DNA of 64,000 nucleotides from Mycolicibacterium anyangense (GTDB taxonomy: Bacteria; Actinomycetota; Actinomycetes; Mycobacteriales; Mycobacteriaceae), in contig NZ_AP022620.1 in assembly GCF_010731855.1 (NCBI RefSeq), positions 682,001 through 746,000 on the forward strand, in the 5' to 3' direction. The notes beneath the pieces were generated by a model. The model did no database searches. It worked only from the letters and a program-made list of their open reading frames with translations, and was not told where the DNA came from. Made by a program: the position numbers and the translations under genes. Below are positions 1 to 9,394 of the stretch, in pieces (the first letter of the stretch is position 1; each line of letters starts with the position of its first letter).

Positions 1-340
1 GCGCCGCGAGGTAGTCGAAGAAGGCCCGGGCATCGGTCTCCATCGCCTCAGGGGTGACGCTGCGGAGCATGCTGAACAGCCGCTGCCGCTCGCCGTCGTC
101 GTTGAACGCCGTCTTCATGTCGAACGGGGCCCACTGGCCGTGCCGGTAGTACACGTCGGGAAGCAGCACCACGTAGCCCAGGCCGGCCAGCCTCGCGGCC
201 ATGTCGCGGAACGCGGCGCGAACACCACCGGCGTCGGGGTACATCACGATGCCGGGCCACGGACCAGTTCCCTCGGGGATGGCCACGGTGACGGGGCAGC
301 TCCCGTCCGCGGTGGTGACGGTGTCAGAGATGGTCGGCAT
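1..340 (-). CDS. dienelactone hydrolase family protein (3' end outside window)
   Basis: The N-terminal 113 residues of an alpha/beta hydrolase run off the left edge. The start is the ATG at 340. It opens with a short beta-strand region, then the [12 protein letters not shown] segment that forms the oxyanion-hole loop of dienelactone hydrolases, followed by [16 protein letters not shown]. The nucleophile (usually a Cys or Ser near residue 120) lies beyond the edge, so catalytic competence cannot be judged. The gene is divergent from thyA, as Rv2765 is in M. tuberculosis. A TAGAAA hexamer 7 nt upstream may be a weak leaderless promoter. Confidence 0.85.
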   Translation of the reverse strand, partial: MPTISDTVTTADGSCPVTVAIPEGTGPWPGIVMYPDAGGVRAAFRDMAARLAGLGYVVLLPDVYYRHGQWAPFDMKTAFNDDGERQRLFSMLRSVTPEAMETDARAFFDYLAA

Positions 341-370
341 GGCATCGTTTCTACACCTGCGCTGCGCACG

Positions 371-376
371 TAAGCT
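371..376 (+). promoter_or_regulatory. -10 hexamer TAAGCT of thyA (leaderless)
   Basis: TAAGCT lies 7 nt before the GTG at 384. This is the spacing expected when transcription begins on the start codon, and it decides the thyA start. Confidence 0.55.
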
Positions 377-383
377 GATCGGC

Positions 384-1196
384 GTGCCGATCTCAGTGCC
401 AGTTCCGACACCCTACGAGGACCTGCTGCGACGTGTGCTGGAGACGGGCACGCCCAAAGCCGACCGCACCGGCACCGGTACCCGCAGCCTGTTCGGTCAC
501 CAACTGCGCTACGACCTGTCCGCCGGGTTCCCGTTGATCACCACCAAGAAGGTGCACCTGAAGTCGGTGGTCTACGAACTGCTGTGGTTCCTGCGCGGTG
601 ACTCCAACGTGTCCTGGCTGCAGCAGCACGGCGTGACGATCTGGGACGAATGGGCTTCTCCGACAGGTGATCTCGGGCCGGTCTACGGTGTGCAGTGGCG
701 GTCGTGGCCCACTCCGTCCGGTGAACACGTCGACCAGATCAGCAACGCACTGGAGCTGCTGCGCACCGATCCGGATTCCCGGCGCAACATCGTCTCGGCC
801 TGGAACGTCGGCGAGATCCCGCAGATGGCGCTGGCGCCCTGTCACGCGCTGTTCCAATTCTACGTGGCCGACGGCAAGCTGAGCTGTCAGCTCTACCAGC
901 GCAGCGCCGACCTGTTTCTCGGCGTCCCGTTCAACATCGCCAGCTACGCGCTGCTGACCCACATGATGGCCGCGCAGGCCGGGCTGGCCGTGGGGGAGTT
1001 CGTCTGGACCGGCGGCGATTGCCACATCTACGACAACCACGTCCAGCAGGTCACCGAGCAGCTCAGCCGCGACCCGCGACCCTACCCGGAACTCGTTCTC
1101 GCCCAGCGTGATTCGATCTTCGACTACACCTACGACGACATCGAGATCCGCAATTACGATCCGCACCCGGCGATCAAGGCGCCGGTCGCGGTATGA
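384..1196 (+). CDS. thyA: thymidylate synthase ThyA
   Basis: Methylates dUMP to dTMP using methylene-tetrahydrofolate, releasing dihydrofolate that the next gene, dfrA, recycles. The 270-residue product begins [14 protein letters not shown] and is near full identity in length to the M. tuberculosis enzyme (263 aa). The catalytic Cys is in ALAPCHALF (about residue 153). The dUMP-binding [12 protein letters not shown] and the C-terminal KAPVAV are present. A longer in-frame ORF reaches back to 201, but the leaderless promoter and family alignment favour GTG 384; GTG 396 is an alternative. The stop overlaps the dfrA ATG by 4 nt (ATGA), so the two are translationally coupled. A second, unrelated thymidylate synthase (thyX) is at 11961. 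Confidence 0.97.
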   Translation: MPISVPVPTPYEDLLRRVLETGTPKADRTGTGTRSLFGHQLRYDLSAGFPLITTKKVHLKSVVYELLWFLRGDSNVSWLQQHGVTIWDEWASPTGDLGPVYGVQWRSWPTPSGEHVDQISNALELLRTDPDSRRNIVSAWNVGEIPQMALAPCHALFQFYVADGKLSCQLYQRSADLFLGVPFNIASYALLTHMMAAQAGLAVGEFVWTGGDCHIYDNHVQQVTEQLSRDPRPYPELVLAQRDSIFDYTYDDIEIRNYDPHPAIKAPVAV

Positions 1197-1684
1197 CGCC
1201 CTCCGGCGTCGGCCTGATCTGGGCGCAGTCGACCTCCGGGGTCATCGGCCGCGACGGCGGCATCCCCTGGCGTCTGCCCGAAGACCTGGCCCGCTTCAAG
1301 GGCCTGACCATGGGGCACACCGTGCTGATGGGCCGGCGCACCTGGGAGTCGCTGCCTGCCGCGGTGCGCCCGCTGCCAGGACGCAAAAATGTCGTACTCA
1401 CCCGGCAAGCTGACTACGTGGCTGACGGAGCGACGGTGGTGAGCGACCTCGAGCAGGCGCTCGAGGAGGACAACGTGTGGGTGATCGGCGGGTCGGAGAT
1501 CTATCACCTGGCCCTGCCGATGACGACCCGCTGCGAGGTGACCGAGGTCGAGGTCGACCTGCGGGTCGAGGACGAAGATGCGCTGGCCCCGATGCTCGAC
1601 GAATCGTGGGTGGGGGCATCGGGAGACTGGCAGACCAGTAGCTCGGGTCTGCGCTACCGGTTCCATCACTACCTGCGGGCATGA
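1193..1684 (+). CDS. dfrA: dihydrofolate reductase
   Basis: Reduces dihydrofolate to tetrahydrofolate with NADPH; target of trimethoprim-type inhibitors. At 163 aa it is the normal bacterial length. Visible DHFR features are the N-terminal [24 protein letters not shown] (with the active-site Asp after the IPW loop), the NADPH-binding GRRTWESLP and the VIGGSEIY motif. It overlaps thyA upstream and the downstream glycosylase gene by 4 nt each (ATGA both times), so thyA-dfrA-ycaQ-like is probably a single transcript. Confidence 0.96.
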   Translation: MTPSGVGLIWAQSTSGVIGRDGGIPWRLPEDLARFKGLTMGHTVLMGRRTWESLPAAVRPLPGRKNVVLTRQADYVADGATVVSDLEQALEEDNVWVIGGSEIYHLALPMTTRCEVTEVEVDLRVEDEDALAPMLDESWVGASGDWQTSSSGLRYRFHHYLRA

Positions 1685-2889
1685 CGCGGCTGACCGCCGA
1701 CCAGGCCCGGCGGATCGCCGTCGCGGCTCAGGGTCTGGCTGAACCGAAGCCGAGCGGACCGGTCACCCGTGCGCATCTGCGCCGGCTCATCTCGCGAATC
1801 CAGGTGCTGCAACTGGATTCGGTGTCGGTGGCAGTGCGCGCCCACTACGCACCGGTGTTCAGCCGGCTCGGGCCGTATGACCGCGACGTGCTCGACAAGG
1901 CCGCGTGGAGCCACAGTGCCCGCTCACCCCGGCTGCTCGTCGAGTACTGGGCGCACGAGGCCGCGCTGATGGCCGTCGAGGACTGGCCGCTGATGCGCTG
2001 GCGGATGCGCGAATACACCCACGGCCGATGGGGCACCGAGATCGTCAAGAAGAATCCTCGGCTGGCCGAGAACATCCTGGCTGCGGTCGCCGAACTCGGG
2101 CCGAGCACCGCCGGCCAGATCGAAGCACACCTGGAATCGGAACCGCGGGGCCGCAAGGGTCCCTGGTGGGATCGCAGCGAGACCAAGTGGGTGGCCGAGG
2201 CGCTGTGGTCGTCGGGTGCCCTGACCACGGCGACGCGGGTTGGGTTCGCCCGGCATTACGATCTCAGCGAGCGGGTACTGCCGCCGGAGGTGTTCACCCG
2301 CGAGGTCGACGATCACGAGGCGGTGCGCGAGTTGGTGCTGCGCGCTGCCGGTGCGCTGGGCGTGGCCACCGAACCTGATCTGCGGGATTATTTTCGGCTC
2401 AGTCCCAAGCAGAGCAAACCCGCGGTGGCCGCACTGATCGCCGAGGGCGAGCTCGAGGAGGTCGAAGTCGCCGGCTGGTCGGCGCCCGGTTACCTGCGGG
2501 CGGGCCAGATCGTGCCGCGCGCCGAACGGGGCACCGCGCTGCTGTGCCCATTCGATCCGCTGATCTTCTTCCGGCCGCGGGTCCAGCGGTTGTTCGGTTT
2601 CGAGTACCGCATCGAGATCTACACCCCGGCGCCCAAACGCAAGTTCGGTTACTACGTGTGGCCGTTCCTGCTCGACGGCCGACTGGTGGGGCGGGTGGAT
2701 CTCAAGGCCGACCGTAATGCGGGTGCGCTCAACGTGATTGGTGCCTTCGCCGAGGACGGGGCCGACGCGACGCGCGTGGTGCCTGCGCTCGGTGCCGAGT
2801 TGCAGTCGATGGCGAGTTGGCTGGGCCTGGGCACGGTCAGTGTGGGGGACCGGGGAGAGCTGGCTGCGCCGCTGCGCGCGGTGGTGTAG
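1681..2889 (+). CDS. YcaQ/AlkZ-like winged-helix DNA glycosylase (HTH_42 family)
   Basis: A 402-residue member of the winged-helix HTH_42 family that includes E. coli YcaQ (AlkX) and Streptomyces AlkZ, glycosylases that unhook interstrand crosslinks and excise bulky N-alkyl purines. The conserved catalytic motif is Q-x-Q or Q-x-D; here it is QLD at residues 44-46 ([12 protein letters not shown]), pointing to the YcaQ-type subfamily. The ATG overlaps the dfrA stop. Its last ~180 bp (2707-2889) also exist as a diverged second copy at 5488-5670. Family assignment is firm; the in vivo lesion is inferred from relatives. Confidence 0.85.
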   Translation: MTRLTADQARRIAVAAQGLAEPKPSGPVTRAHLRRLISRIQVLQLDSVSVAVRAHYAPVFSRLGPYDRDVLDKAAWSHSARSPRLLVEYWAHEAALMAVEDWPLMRWRMREYTHGRWGTEIVKKNPRLAENILAAVAELGPSTAGQIEAHLESEPRGRKGPWWDRSETKWVAEALWSSGALTTATRVGFARHYDLSERVLPPEVFTREVDDHEAVRELVLRAAGALGVATEPDLRDYFRLSPKQSKPAVAALIAEGELEEVEVAGWSAPGYLRAGQIVPRAERGTALLCPFDPLIFFRPRVQRLFGFEYRIEIYTPAPKRKFGYYVWPFLLDGRLVGRVDLKADRNAGALNVIGAFAEDGADATRVVPALGAELQSMASWLGLGTVSVGDRGELAAPLRAVV

Positions 2890-2951
2890 GCCGCGAGCCG
2901 GCCTGCTCACTCGATACCCCCTGTCAGCGACCTCTTGTCAGCGCCATTCGA

Positions 2952-2957
2952 TAGGGT
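2952..2957 (+). promoter_or_regulatory. -10 hexamer TAGGGT of tex (leaderless)
   Basis: TAGGGT lies 7 nt before GTG 2965 and favours that start over the upstream ATG 2935 and the downstream ATG 2983. Confidence 0.5.
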
Positions 2958-2964
2958 TCACCGC

Positions 2965-5319
2965 GTGTCTGAACGCCTCGTGATGAAGTCCGTGAACTCC
3001 CGCCTCGCTGCCGAACTGGAGGTCGAGGAGGCTCGGGTGGCTGCCGCGGTGCGCCTTCTCGACGAGGGCTCGACGGTTCCGTTCATCGCCCGCTACCGCA
3101 AGGAGGTCACCGGTGGCCTCGATGACGGTCAGCTTCGCACCCTCGAGGAGCGTTTGGCGTACCTGCGCGAGCTTGACCAGCGCCGCACAGCGGTGCTGGC
3201 CTCGATCGAGGAGCAGGGCCAGCTCACCGACGCGCTGCGTGCCGCCCTGTTCGCGGCTGACACGAAGGCGCGGGTGGAAGACATCTACCTGCCCTATAAG
3301 CCCAAGCGGCGGACCAAAGCCCAGATCGCGCGTGAGGCTGGTCTGGAACCTCTGGCGGATCGTCTGCTGGCTGATCCGTCACTGTGCCCGGAGACTATCG
3401 CCGCGGAATTCCTCAACGAGGATGTCGCCGACGCCGCTGCCGCGCTCGAGGGCGCGAGAAACATCGTGGTTGAGCGTGCGGCGGAGAACGCCGAATTGGT
3501 GGGCGCTGTTCGGGAGAAGTTCTGGTCGGACGGTTCAGTGCGAACCAAACCGTGGTCTGAGGAAGCGGCGAAAACTCCAGCGGGGCAGAAGTTCCGAGAC
3601 TACTTCGACTTCTCCGAATCGCTGGAGACCATGCCGTCACATCGAGTGCTCGCGGTGATGAGAGGCGAGAAGGAGCAAGTCCTTTCACTGACTCTCGATG
3701 GCGGCGATGACGAACCGTACCAGGCGATGATTGCCCAGGCTCTCGGCATCGACATGGCGGCGAACGCCCCGGCGACCCCATGGTTGAAGGGTGCCGTCGA
3801 ATGGGCGTGGCGGACCCGGCTGATCGTATCGGCGTCGATTGACGCCCGGGTGCGGCTGCGGCAACGCGCGGAGGCCGACGCGGTGACGGTGTTCGCCCGC
3901 AACCTCAAGGATCTGCTGCTGGCGGCTCCCGCAGGTGATCGCACCACATTGGGTCTGGACCCCGGCTTTCGGACCGGGGTCAAGGTGGCGGTGGTGGACG
4001 GTACCGGCAAGGTCGTCGACACCTGTGCCGTCTTCCCGCATCAGCCGCAACGGCAGTGGGATCAAGCCAAGGCGACGCTTGCCGCGCTCGTGGCTCGGCA
4101 CGGTGTGCAGTTGATCGCGATAGGCAATGGCACTGCGTCACGCGAAACAGATGCTTTGGCAACCGAACTCATCGCCGATATTCGCAGCTCCGGCGGCGCG
4201 GCACCGGCCAAGGCGGTGGTCAGCGAGGCGGGCGCTTCGGTCTACTCCGCATCAGCCTATGCCGCGCACGAACTGCCGGAGCTCGATGTGACATTGCGCG
4301 GGGCGGTATCCATCGCCCGGCGGCTGCAGGACCCGCTGGCCGAGCTGGTGAAGATCGAACCGAAGTCGATCGGGGTCGGCCAATACCAACATGACGTCAC
4401 GCCAGGCACCTTGGCGCGCAGCCTGGACGCGGTTGTCGAGGACGCGGTGAACGCCGTGGGCGTCGACCTGAATACGGCGTCAGTGCCGCTGCTGGCCCGC
4501 GTTTCGGGTGTCTCGGAGTCGTTGGCAGAGGCGATCGTCGCCCACCGTGACGAGACGGGGCCGTTCCCGAATCGCAAGGCGCTCTTGAAGGTTCCGCGCC
4601 TGGGGCCCAAGGCTTTTGAGCAATGTGCCGGATTCTTGCGAATCCGTGGTGGTGACGACCCGCTCGATGCTTCCGGTGTGCACCCTGAGTCCTATCCGGT
4701 GGTGCGGCGCATCCTTGATCGATCGGGCCTGACGTTGGCTGAGTTGATCGGCAACGAGCGGTCACTGCGGACGTTGAAGCCTGCCGAGTTCGCCGATGAC
4801 CGGTTCGGTATTCCGACCGTCACCGACATCCTCGCTGAGTTGGAGAAGCCGGGTCGCGATCCGCGGCCTGCCTTCACGACGGCCACATTCGCCGCCGGTG
4901 TGGAGAAGGTCGCCGATCTCAAGCCGGGCATGGTGCTGGAGGGTGTCGTCACCAACGTGGCGGCGTTCGGTGCTTTCGTTGACGTCGGTGTGCACCAGGA
5001 CGGCCTGGTACATGTGTCGGCGATGTCGGATCGATTCGTGTCCGATCCGCACGAAGTCGTGAAGTCCGGGCAGGTGGTGAAGGTCAAGGTTCTCGACGTC
5101 GATGTGGATCGGCAACGTATCGCTCTGACCCTGCGTCTCAAGGACGACGCGCAGCGCGGGCAAGGAAAGCGCCCTGAGCGCGGCGGTGGCGCCAAGCCTG
5201 CCCCGGAGAAACGGTCGAACCCGAAGCGTGGCAACGGCAACGTCTCCGAGCGTCGCAAGCCAGCCCCCGCAACAGGGTCGATGGCCGATGCGTTGCGCAA
5301 TGCCGGATTCGGCCGCTGA
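2965..5319 (+). CDS. tex: Tex family S1 RNA-binding transcription accessory protein
   Basis: A 784-residue Tex protein, a nucleic-acid-binding factor associated with transcription. The domain order is typical. It has an N-terminal helical Tex_N domain (GSTVPFIARYRKEVTGGLDDGQLR), then a YqgF/RuvX-like fold (TLGLDPGFRTGVKVAVVDGTGKVVD). Next are helix-hairpin-helix motifs (LNTASVPLLARVSGVSESLAEAIV; KVPRLGPKAFEQCAGFLRI) and a C-terminal S1 domain (PGMVLEGVVTNVAAFGAFVDVGVHQDGLVHVS), with a basic tail. Wobble positions look richer in A/T than in the neighbours, and a scar of two gene tails starts at its stop codon, so recent acquisition or exchange is plausible. Confidence 0.93.
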   Translation: MSERLVMKSVNSRLAAELEVEEARVAAAVRLLDEGSTVPFIARYRKEVTGGLDDGQLRTLEERLAYLRELDQRRTAVLASIEEQGQLTDALRAALFAADTKARVEDIYLPYKPKRRTKAQIAREAGLEPLADRLLADPSLCPETIAAEFLNEDVADAAAALEGARNIVVERAAENAELVGAVREKFWSDGSVRTKPWSEEAAKTPAGQKFRDYFDFSESLETMPSHRVLAVMRGEKEQVLSLTLDGGDDEPYQAMIAQALGIDMAANAPATPWLKGAVEWAWRTRLIVSASIDARVRLRQRAEADAVTVFARNLKDLLLAAPAGDRTTLGLDPGFRTGVKVAVVDGTGKVVDTCAVFPHQPQRQWDQAKATLAALVARHGVQLIAIGNGTASRETDALATELIADIRSSGGAAPAKAVVSEAGASVYSASAYAAHELPELDVTLRGAVSIARRLQDPLAELVKIEPKSIGVGQYQHDVTPGTLARSLDAVVEDAVNAVGVDLNTASVPLLARVSGVSESLAEAIVAHRDETGPFPNRKALLKVPRLGPKAFEQCAGFLRIRGGDDPLDASGVHPESYPVVRRILDRSGLTLAELIGNERSLRTLKPAEFADDRFGIPTVTDILAELEKPGRDPRPAFTTATFAAGVEKVADLKPGMVLEGVVTNVAAFGAFVDVGVHQDGLVHVSAMSDRFVSDPHEVVKSGQVVKVKVLDVDVDRQRIALTLRLKDDAQRGQGKRPERGGGAKPAPEKRSNPKRGNGNVSERRKPAPATGSMADALRNAGFGR

Positions 5320-5675
5320 CGGACTGAGTCGACCCGAGGGACCAGCTCAGCGGAATGTCGTTGTCGCCCTTGGACTCCTGGTAGCGAGTGGACAGTACAC
5401 CGTACTGCTCGCGGATCCGCTGTTGTTGCTGCTGCAGTTCGGTGCGCAGCGGTTCGGCCTCGGAGTCCACCAGTTCGGGAATCGAGGCTGACCGTAATGC
5501 GGGTGCGCTCAACGTGATTGGCGCCTTTGCCGAGGACGGGGTCGACGCGATGCGGGTGGTGCCCGCGCTCGGTGCCGAGCTGCAGTCGATGGCGGGTTGG
5601 CTGGCCCTGGGCGCGGTCAGTGTGGGGGACCGGGGCGAGCTGGTGGTGCCGCTGCGCTCCGCACTGTGACGGCAT
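5316..5675. pseudogene. chimeric scar: deaminase 3' tail joined to YcaQ-like gene 3' tail
   Basis: This fills the gap between tex and the permease. Positions ~5316-5487 match 8786-8957, the end of the GntR gene plus the C-terminal codons of the minus-strand deaminase, with about six differences by eye. Positions ~5488-5670 match 2707-2889, the C-terminal codons and stop region of the YcaQ-like gene, with about fourteen differences. The deaminase stop codon is mutated in this copy (TCA to CCA on the + strand), and neither fragment has a 5' end, so both are remnants. A chimeric + strand ORF (5388-5669) keeps the YcaQ-like frame but has no recognisable start region. Confidence 0.88.
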
Positions 5676-5742
5676 GCCGACTGCGGTTGCTAGGTAAGGC
5701 TTTTCGCGACTTCCCGTACCCAGCGACCACGGTCGAGCGGGG

Positions 5743-7013
5743 TCAGTCGTGCGTGGGCTGCGGATCTGAGACGGCCACCCCGCGCACCCGGTTGACGATG
5801 AACACCACCACCCCGATGCCCAGCCAGACCAGGCCACCGACACATGCAGCAGGCAGAAGCTGAACAGGGCGCCGAAGTTGACCAGGGACGAGATCAATCC
5901 GATCTGGCCGACGAAGAACAGCACCAGGACAACGCTGATCGCACTGACGGTGAGGATGGCCGCCATCGGAACCTGCCGTGAGCTGACCTTGGACAGATAG
6001 CTGGGCAGTTGGCGGTCGCGGCTCATGGAGTAGAGCAGCCGGCTGGTGGCGGCCTGGGCGGCCATCGCGTTGGCGAAGCCGACCGCCAGGACGTTGACCG
6101 CGAAGAACGCGTTCATCCAGCCGGTGTTCGAGGCAGCCTTGACGAGGTCGAAGAACGCATTGCCCACTTCGTCGTCGCTGAACGAGGCGCGACCGCCGGC
6201 CAGCAGACTGGCCAGCCAGGTCTGGGCGATGAACAGGAAGGCGACGATGAACAGCGAGCCGATCATCGCCTTGCCGGCGGGATTCTTCTTGCCGGTGGAT
6301 TCTTCTGCGAGAGTGGAGATTCCGTCGAACCCGAGGAAACTGAGCACCGCGATCGACAGCGCGGAGGCGATCAGGGGAGCGCTGACGGTCCCGGGGTTCC
6401 AGATCGGAGTGGTGCTCCAGCCGACGTTGGGCAACGATCCGCCGCTGATGGCCCGAACGGCGATGTAGACGAAGATCGCCACGAACACCAGCTCGATGGC
6501 CAGGAACACCCGGTTGGCGATCTTCAGTGAGTCCACGCCGAGCAGGTTGATGACGGTGTTGACCAGGACGAACAAGATGGCCCACAGCCACCGCGGGGTA
6601 CCGGGGAACAACCCGATCATCGATTCGGCGGCGAAGACGTAGAGCAGCGTGGGCACCAGAACGTAGTCCAGCAGGATCGCCCAGCCGGCGAAGAATCCGA
6701 CATCGGGGTGGATGCCGCGCCCGACGTAGGAGAACACCGATCCGGCCAGCGGGAAGGACTTGGCCATCTGAGCGTAGGCGAGCGCGGTGAACACCATCGC
6801 GATCAGTCCGATGAGATAGACAAGCGGGACCATGCCGGAGGCACCGTTGTACACCGTGCCGAAGATCGCCCACGGTGCGATCGGGACCATGAAGACCAGG
6901 CCGTAGACGAGCAGGTCGACGGTTCCCACCGACCGGTGCAGTTCCTGCTGGTAGCCAAAGGATTCCAGGGTGCGCTGGCCGTCCGGTTCGGCGGCGCGTG
7001 CCGAGATGTCCAT
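5743..7013 (-). pseudogene. APC-family amino-acid permease, frameshifted by an internal deletion
   Basis: An APC-superfamily amino-acid permease starting at ATG 7013 (MDISARAAEPDGQ, with an AGGA-type RBS). The reading frame carries about eleven hydrophobic segments, including MVPIAPWAIFGTVYNGASG and FLGFDGISTLAEES. It is intact to FSFCLLHVSV near 5835. The expected last helix (GGLVWLGIGVVVFIVNRVRG) then appears in another frame, ending in a TGA at 5743. Relatives have an extra helix of roughly 35-40 residues between these two blocks, so a piece is missing and the frame is broken. Without correction, translation runs on into the scar DNA. It lies downstream of the peptidase gene (27-nt gap) and was probably its co-transcribed importer. 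Confidence 0.8.
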
Positions 7014-7039
7014 ATCGGTGTGTCCTGTCATGTCGGGGA

Positions 7040-7957
7040 TCAGATGCCGGTGTCGTGGGCGGCGAGGAACGCGGCGACGACGGCGCGGAACCCCTCGGGG
7101 TTTTCCAGGTGACTGCAGTGGCTGGTGTTCGGGAAGACGTGGCTGACGGCACCGGGGATGTGCTCGACGTACGGTGCCCAGGTGGCCGGTGTCGCCTCGT
7201 CGAACTCTCCGGCGATGACCAGGGTGGGGGCGCTGATGTTGGGCAGCCGGTCGATGATGGTCCAGTCGCGCAACGTCCCGACCACGTGAAATTCGTTGGG
7301 GCCGTTCATGGTGTGGTAGACGGTGGGTTCGGCTTCCATCTGAGCGACGGTGTCGACGAAGTCCTGGGGCGTCGGGTCGACGCGGCACACATGCCGGCGG
7401 TAGAACTCGTCGGTGGCCGCCAGGTACTCGGGGTCGGTGACGGTGTCGTCGGCCTCGTGGCGATCGAGTGCTGCCTGGACCTCGGGCGGAAGTTGCGCGC
7501 GTAGTTCGGCGGCGCCCTGCACCCACAGCTCCATCGAGGCCGGAGAGTTGCAGATGGACAACGAGATGAGGCCGGCCGGCCGCTGCACCGCGATCTCGGC
7601 GCCGAGCATGCCGCCCCAGGATTGGCCGAGTAGGTGGTAGCGCTCGATGCCGAGGGCCTGGCGGACGGCGTGGAACTCCTCGACGAACAGCGCGGGCGTC
7701 CAGAAGTCGGCCGGCGCGTCCGGAAGGTGGGTGCTCGCACCGCAGCCGATCTGGTCGTAATGGATGACTACCCGCCCGGTCTCCTCGGCGAGTGCGGCGA
7801 TGTTGGCGACATAGTGGTGCGCCATGCCGGGACCGCCGTGCAGAACGAACAGGGGAAGCGCGCCGTCGAGCGGGTCGGTCGGAGTCGTGATCTGGACCCA
7901 GGTGTGGTGTTCACGAAACGGCACCATCTGCGTGTTCACTGGCATATCGATCAGCAT
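7040..7957 (-). CDS. proline iminopeptidase-family alpha/beta hydrolase
   Basis: A 305-residue hydrolase of the proline iminopeptidase / amino-acid amidase group. It has the oxyanion-hole HGGPG at residues 40-44, the nucleophile elbow GQSWGG (Ser113), and a C-terminal His in SHCSHLENPEG. VIHYDQIGCGAS is typical of the family. No signal peptide is visible. The permease gene follows immediately, and a FadR-type regulator is divergent with a palindrome between, suggesting a small locus for uptake and hydrolysis of a peptide or amino-acid amide. The substrate is not determined. Confidence 0.85.
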   Translation of the reverse strand: MLIDMPVNTQMVPFREHHTWVQITTPTDPLDGALPLFVLHGGPGMAHHYVANIAALAEETGRVVIHYDQIGCGASTHLPDAPADFWTPALFVEEFHAVRQALGIERYHLLGQSWGGMLGAEIAVQRPAGLISLSICNSPASMELWVQGAAELRAQLPPEVQAALDRHEADDTVTDPEYLAATDEFYRRHVCRVDPTPQDFVDTVAQMEAEPTVYHTMNGPNEFHVVGTLRDWTIIDRLPNISAPTLVIAGEFDEATPATWAPYVEHIPGAVSHVFPNTSHCSHLENPEGFRAVVAAFLAAHDTGI

Positions 7958-7966
7958 GGACCGGTA

Positions 7967-7988
7967 AAGGTCTCATAGCAAGACCATT
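7967..7988. promoter_or_regulatory. palindromic operator candidate for the divergent GntR regulator
   Basis: GGTCT (7969-7973) and AGACC (7981-7985) form a perfect inverted repeat around a 7-nt centre, in the 73-nt gap between the divergent peptidase and regulator genes. FadR-type proteins bind dyads with GGT/ACC half-sites, so this is the likely autoregulatory site. Confidence 0.5.
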
Positions 7989-8030
7989 GAACGGGAATTA
8001 ACATCGTGGTGACGAAGGAGGACGGGGCCG

Positions 8031-8798
8031 ATGGCTCATGACGGCGCAGCGGCTGGTCCGGGGCTGCTCAGTACGCAGCTCGACTCCTCCTCCCGGGTCG
8101 ACGAGATCACCGACCGGCTGGTGACGGCCATCGCGATCGGTGAGTACCTGCCCGGGGCCCGGCTCCCGGTGGAGCGCGAGCTCGCCGCGTCGCTAGGGGT
8201 GGGTCGGATGACGGTGCGGGCCGCTCTGGCCCGGCTGGTCGAGCGCGGGTTGCTGGAGACCCGGCGGGGCCGCGGTGGCGGCTCCTACGTCCTGGATCAA
8301 TGGCCCGAGTCGTCCACCGATGCGGTGGGGCGCACGCTGAGCATGCGCCTGGGTGAGTTGCGCGACCGCTGCGACGCGGTTTGCCGACTACAGGGTGTTG
8401 TCGCGCGAGCCGCAGCCGAATCGCGCACCCACACTGATCTGGAGCTGATGCGCAGCCGGCTGGCGGCCTACCGCGCGGCCGGTACCGGACTGCCCGCCCA
8501 GCAGGCCGACAGTCAGTTCCACTTGACGATCATGGATGCCGCCCACAATGACGTTCTCAAACAGCTTCTGCTGGACCTTAAATCGACGGTCAGCATTGGA
8601 TCACCGGCGCACCTGTGGGGCGAACCGTCGACCATGCCGACGATGGAGCTGCGTGCGCTACACGAGCATGAGGAAATGGTGGCGGCCATCGCGGCCGGTC
8701 GCGGTGACGACGCGGACGCCCTGGCGCGCCACCACGGAGCCATCGATTTCGAGCTGATCACCACCGCGATGCGCCGCGCCGGAGTGTTGACGGACTGA
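8031..8798 (+). CDS. GntR-family (FadR subgroup) transcriptional regulator
   Basis: A 255-residue regulator. An N-terminal winged helix (ITDRLVTAIAIGEYLPGARLPVERELAASLGVGRMTVRAALARLVERGLLETRRGRGGGSYV) is followed by an all-helical FCD ligand domain (about residues 95-235) with spaced His residues (FHLTIMDAAHN; ALHEHEEMV; ARHHGAIDFE) of the kind that bind a metal in this subgroup. The RBS AAGGAGGA lies 8 nt before ATG 8031. It is divergent from the peptidase-permease pair and probably controls it. Its last codons are duplicated at the tex stop (5316). Confidence 0.92.
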   Translation: MAHDGAAAGPGLLSTQLDSSSRVDEITDRLVTAIAIGEYLPGARLPVERELAASLGVGRMTVRAALARLVERGLLETRRGRGGGSYVLDQWPESSTDAVGRTLSMRLGELRDRCDAVCRLQGVVARAAAESRTHTDLELMRSRLAAYRAAGTGLPAQQADSQFHLTIMDAAHNDVLKQLLLDLKSTVSIGSPAHLWGEPSTMPTMELRALHEHEEMVAAIAAGRGDDADALARHHGAIDFELITTAMRRAGVLTD

Positions 8799-8812
8799 GT
8801 CGATCCGAGGGA

Positions 8813-9394
8813 TCAGCTCAGCGGAATGTCGTTGTCGCCCTTGGATTCCTGGTAACGGGCGGACAGTACACCGTACTGCTCGCGGATCCGCTGTTGTTGC
8901 TGCTGCAGTTCGGTGCGCAGCGGTTCGGCCTCGGAGTCCACCAGTTCGGGAATCGAGTACGCCGTCCAGAAAGCGTTGCTGCGCCGGTAGCCCCCGGGTT
9001 GCAGTCCGAACACTTCGGACAGGATCTTCAGGTCGTGCGGGATCGCGAAGCTGTCCCGGGAATCCTCGTGGCTGAAGAAGTAGTAGAAGTTGTCGAAGCC
9101 GGCCCAGGTGATCGCCGACATGCACATGGTGCACGGCTCGTGCGTCGACAGGAATATCAGATCGCCCGGTGCTGGCCGCCCGGGCAGCTCGTAGAACCGC
9201 TTGAGAGTGTGAATCTCGCCGTGCCACAACGGGTTCTCGGTCTCGCCATTGGTTTCGGCCACCACCACCGACAGGTCCGCCTTACGCAGTACTGCCGCCC
9301 CGAACACTTTGTTGCCGGCTGTCACACCACCATCGGTCAACGGCAGGATGTCGTACTCCATCACGTCCAGCAGGCGCGCGGCGATCGTCGGCAT
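8813..9394 (-). CDS. nucleoside/nucleotide deaminase-like zinc enzyme
   Basis: A 193-residue member of the cytidine/deoxycytidylate deaminase-like superfamily. The zinc and catalytic signature is HGEIHTL (His58, Glu60) and EPCTMCMSAITW (Cys88, Cys91). A C-terminal extension (residues ~150-193) contains a poly-Gln stretch, LRTELQQQQQRIREQY. The substrate (guanine, cytosine, tRNA adenosine or other) cannot be read from sequence. It is convergent with the GntR gene. A diverged copy of its last ~50 codons sits at 5331-5487. TAACGT 5 nt before the start may be its -10. Confidence 0.85.
   Translation of the reverse strand: MPTIAARLLDVMEYDILPLTDGGVTAGNKVFGAAVLRKADLSVVVAETNGETENPLWHGEIHTLKRFYELPGRPAPGDLIFLSTHEPCTMCMSAITWAGFDNFYYFFSHEDSRDSFAIPHDLKILSEVFGLQPGGYRRSNAFWTAYSIPELVDSEAEPLRTELQQQQQRIREQYGVLSARYQESKGDNDIPLS

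Noticed and set aside
4692..7526. 944-codon minus-strand open frame spanning tex antisense, the scar and the permease
   Set aside because: Only the part upstream of ~5835 is permease-like; the rest is readthrough after a frameshift and antisense to tex.
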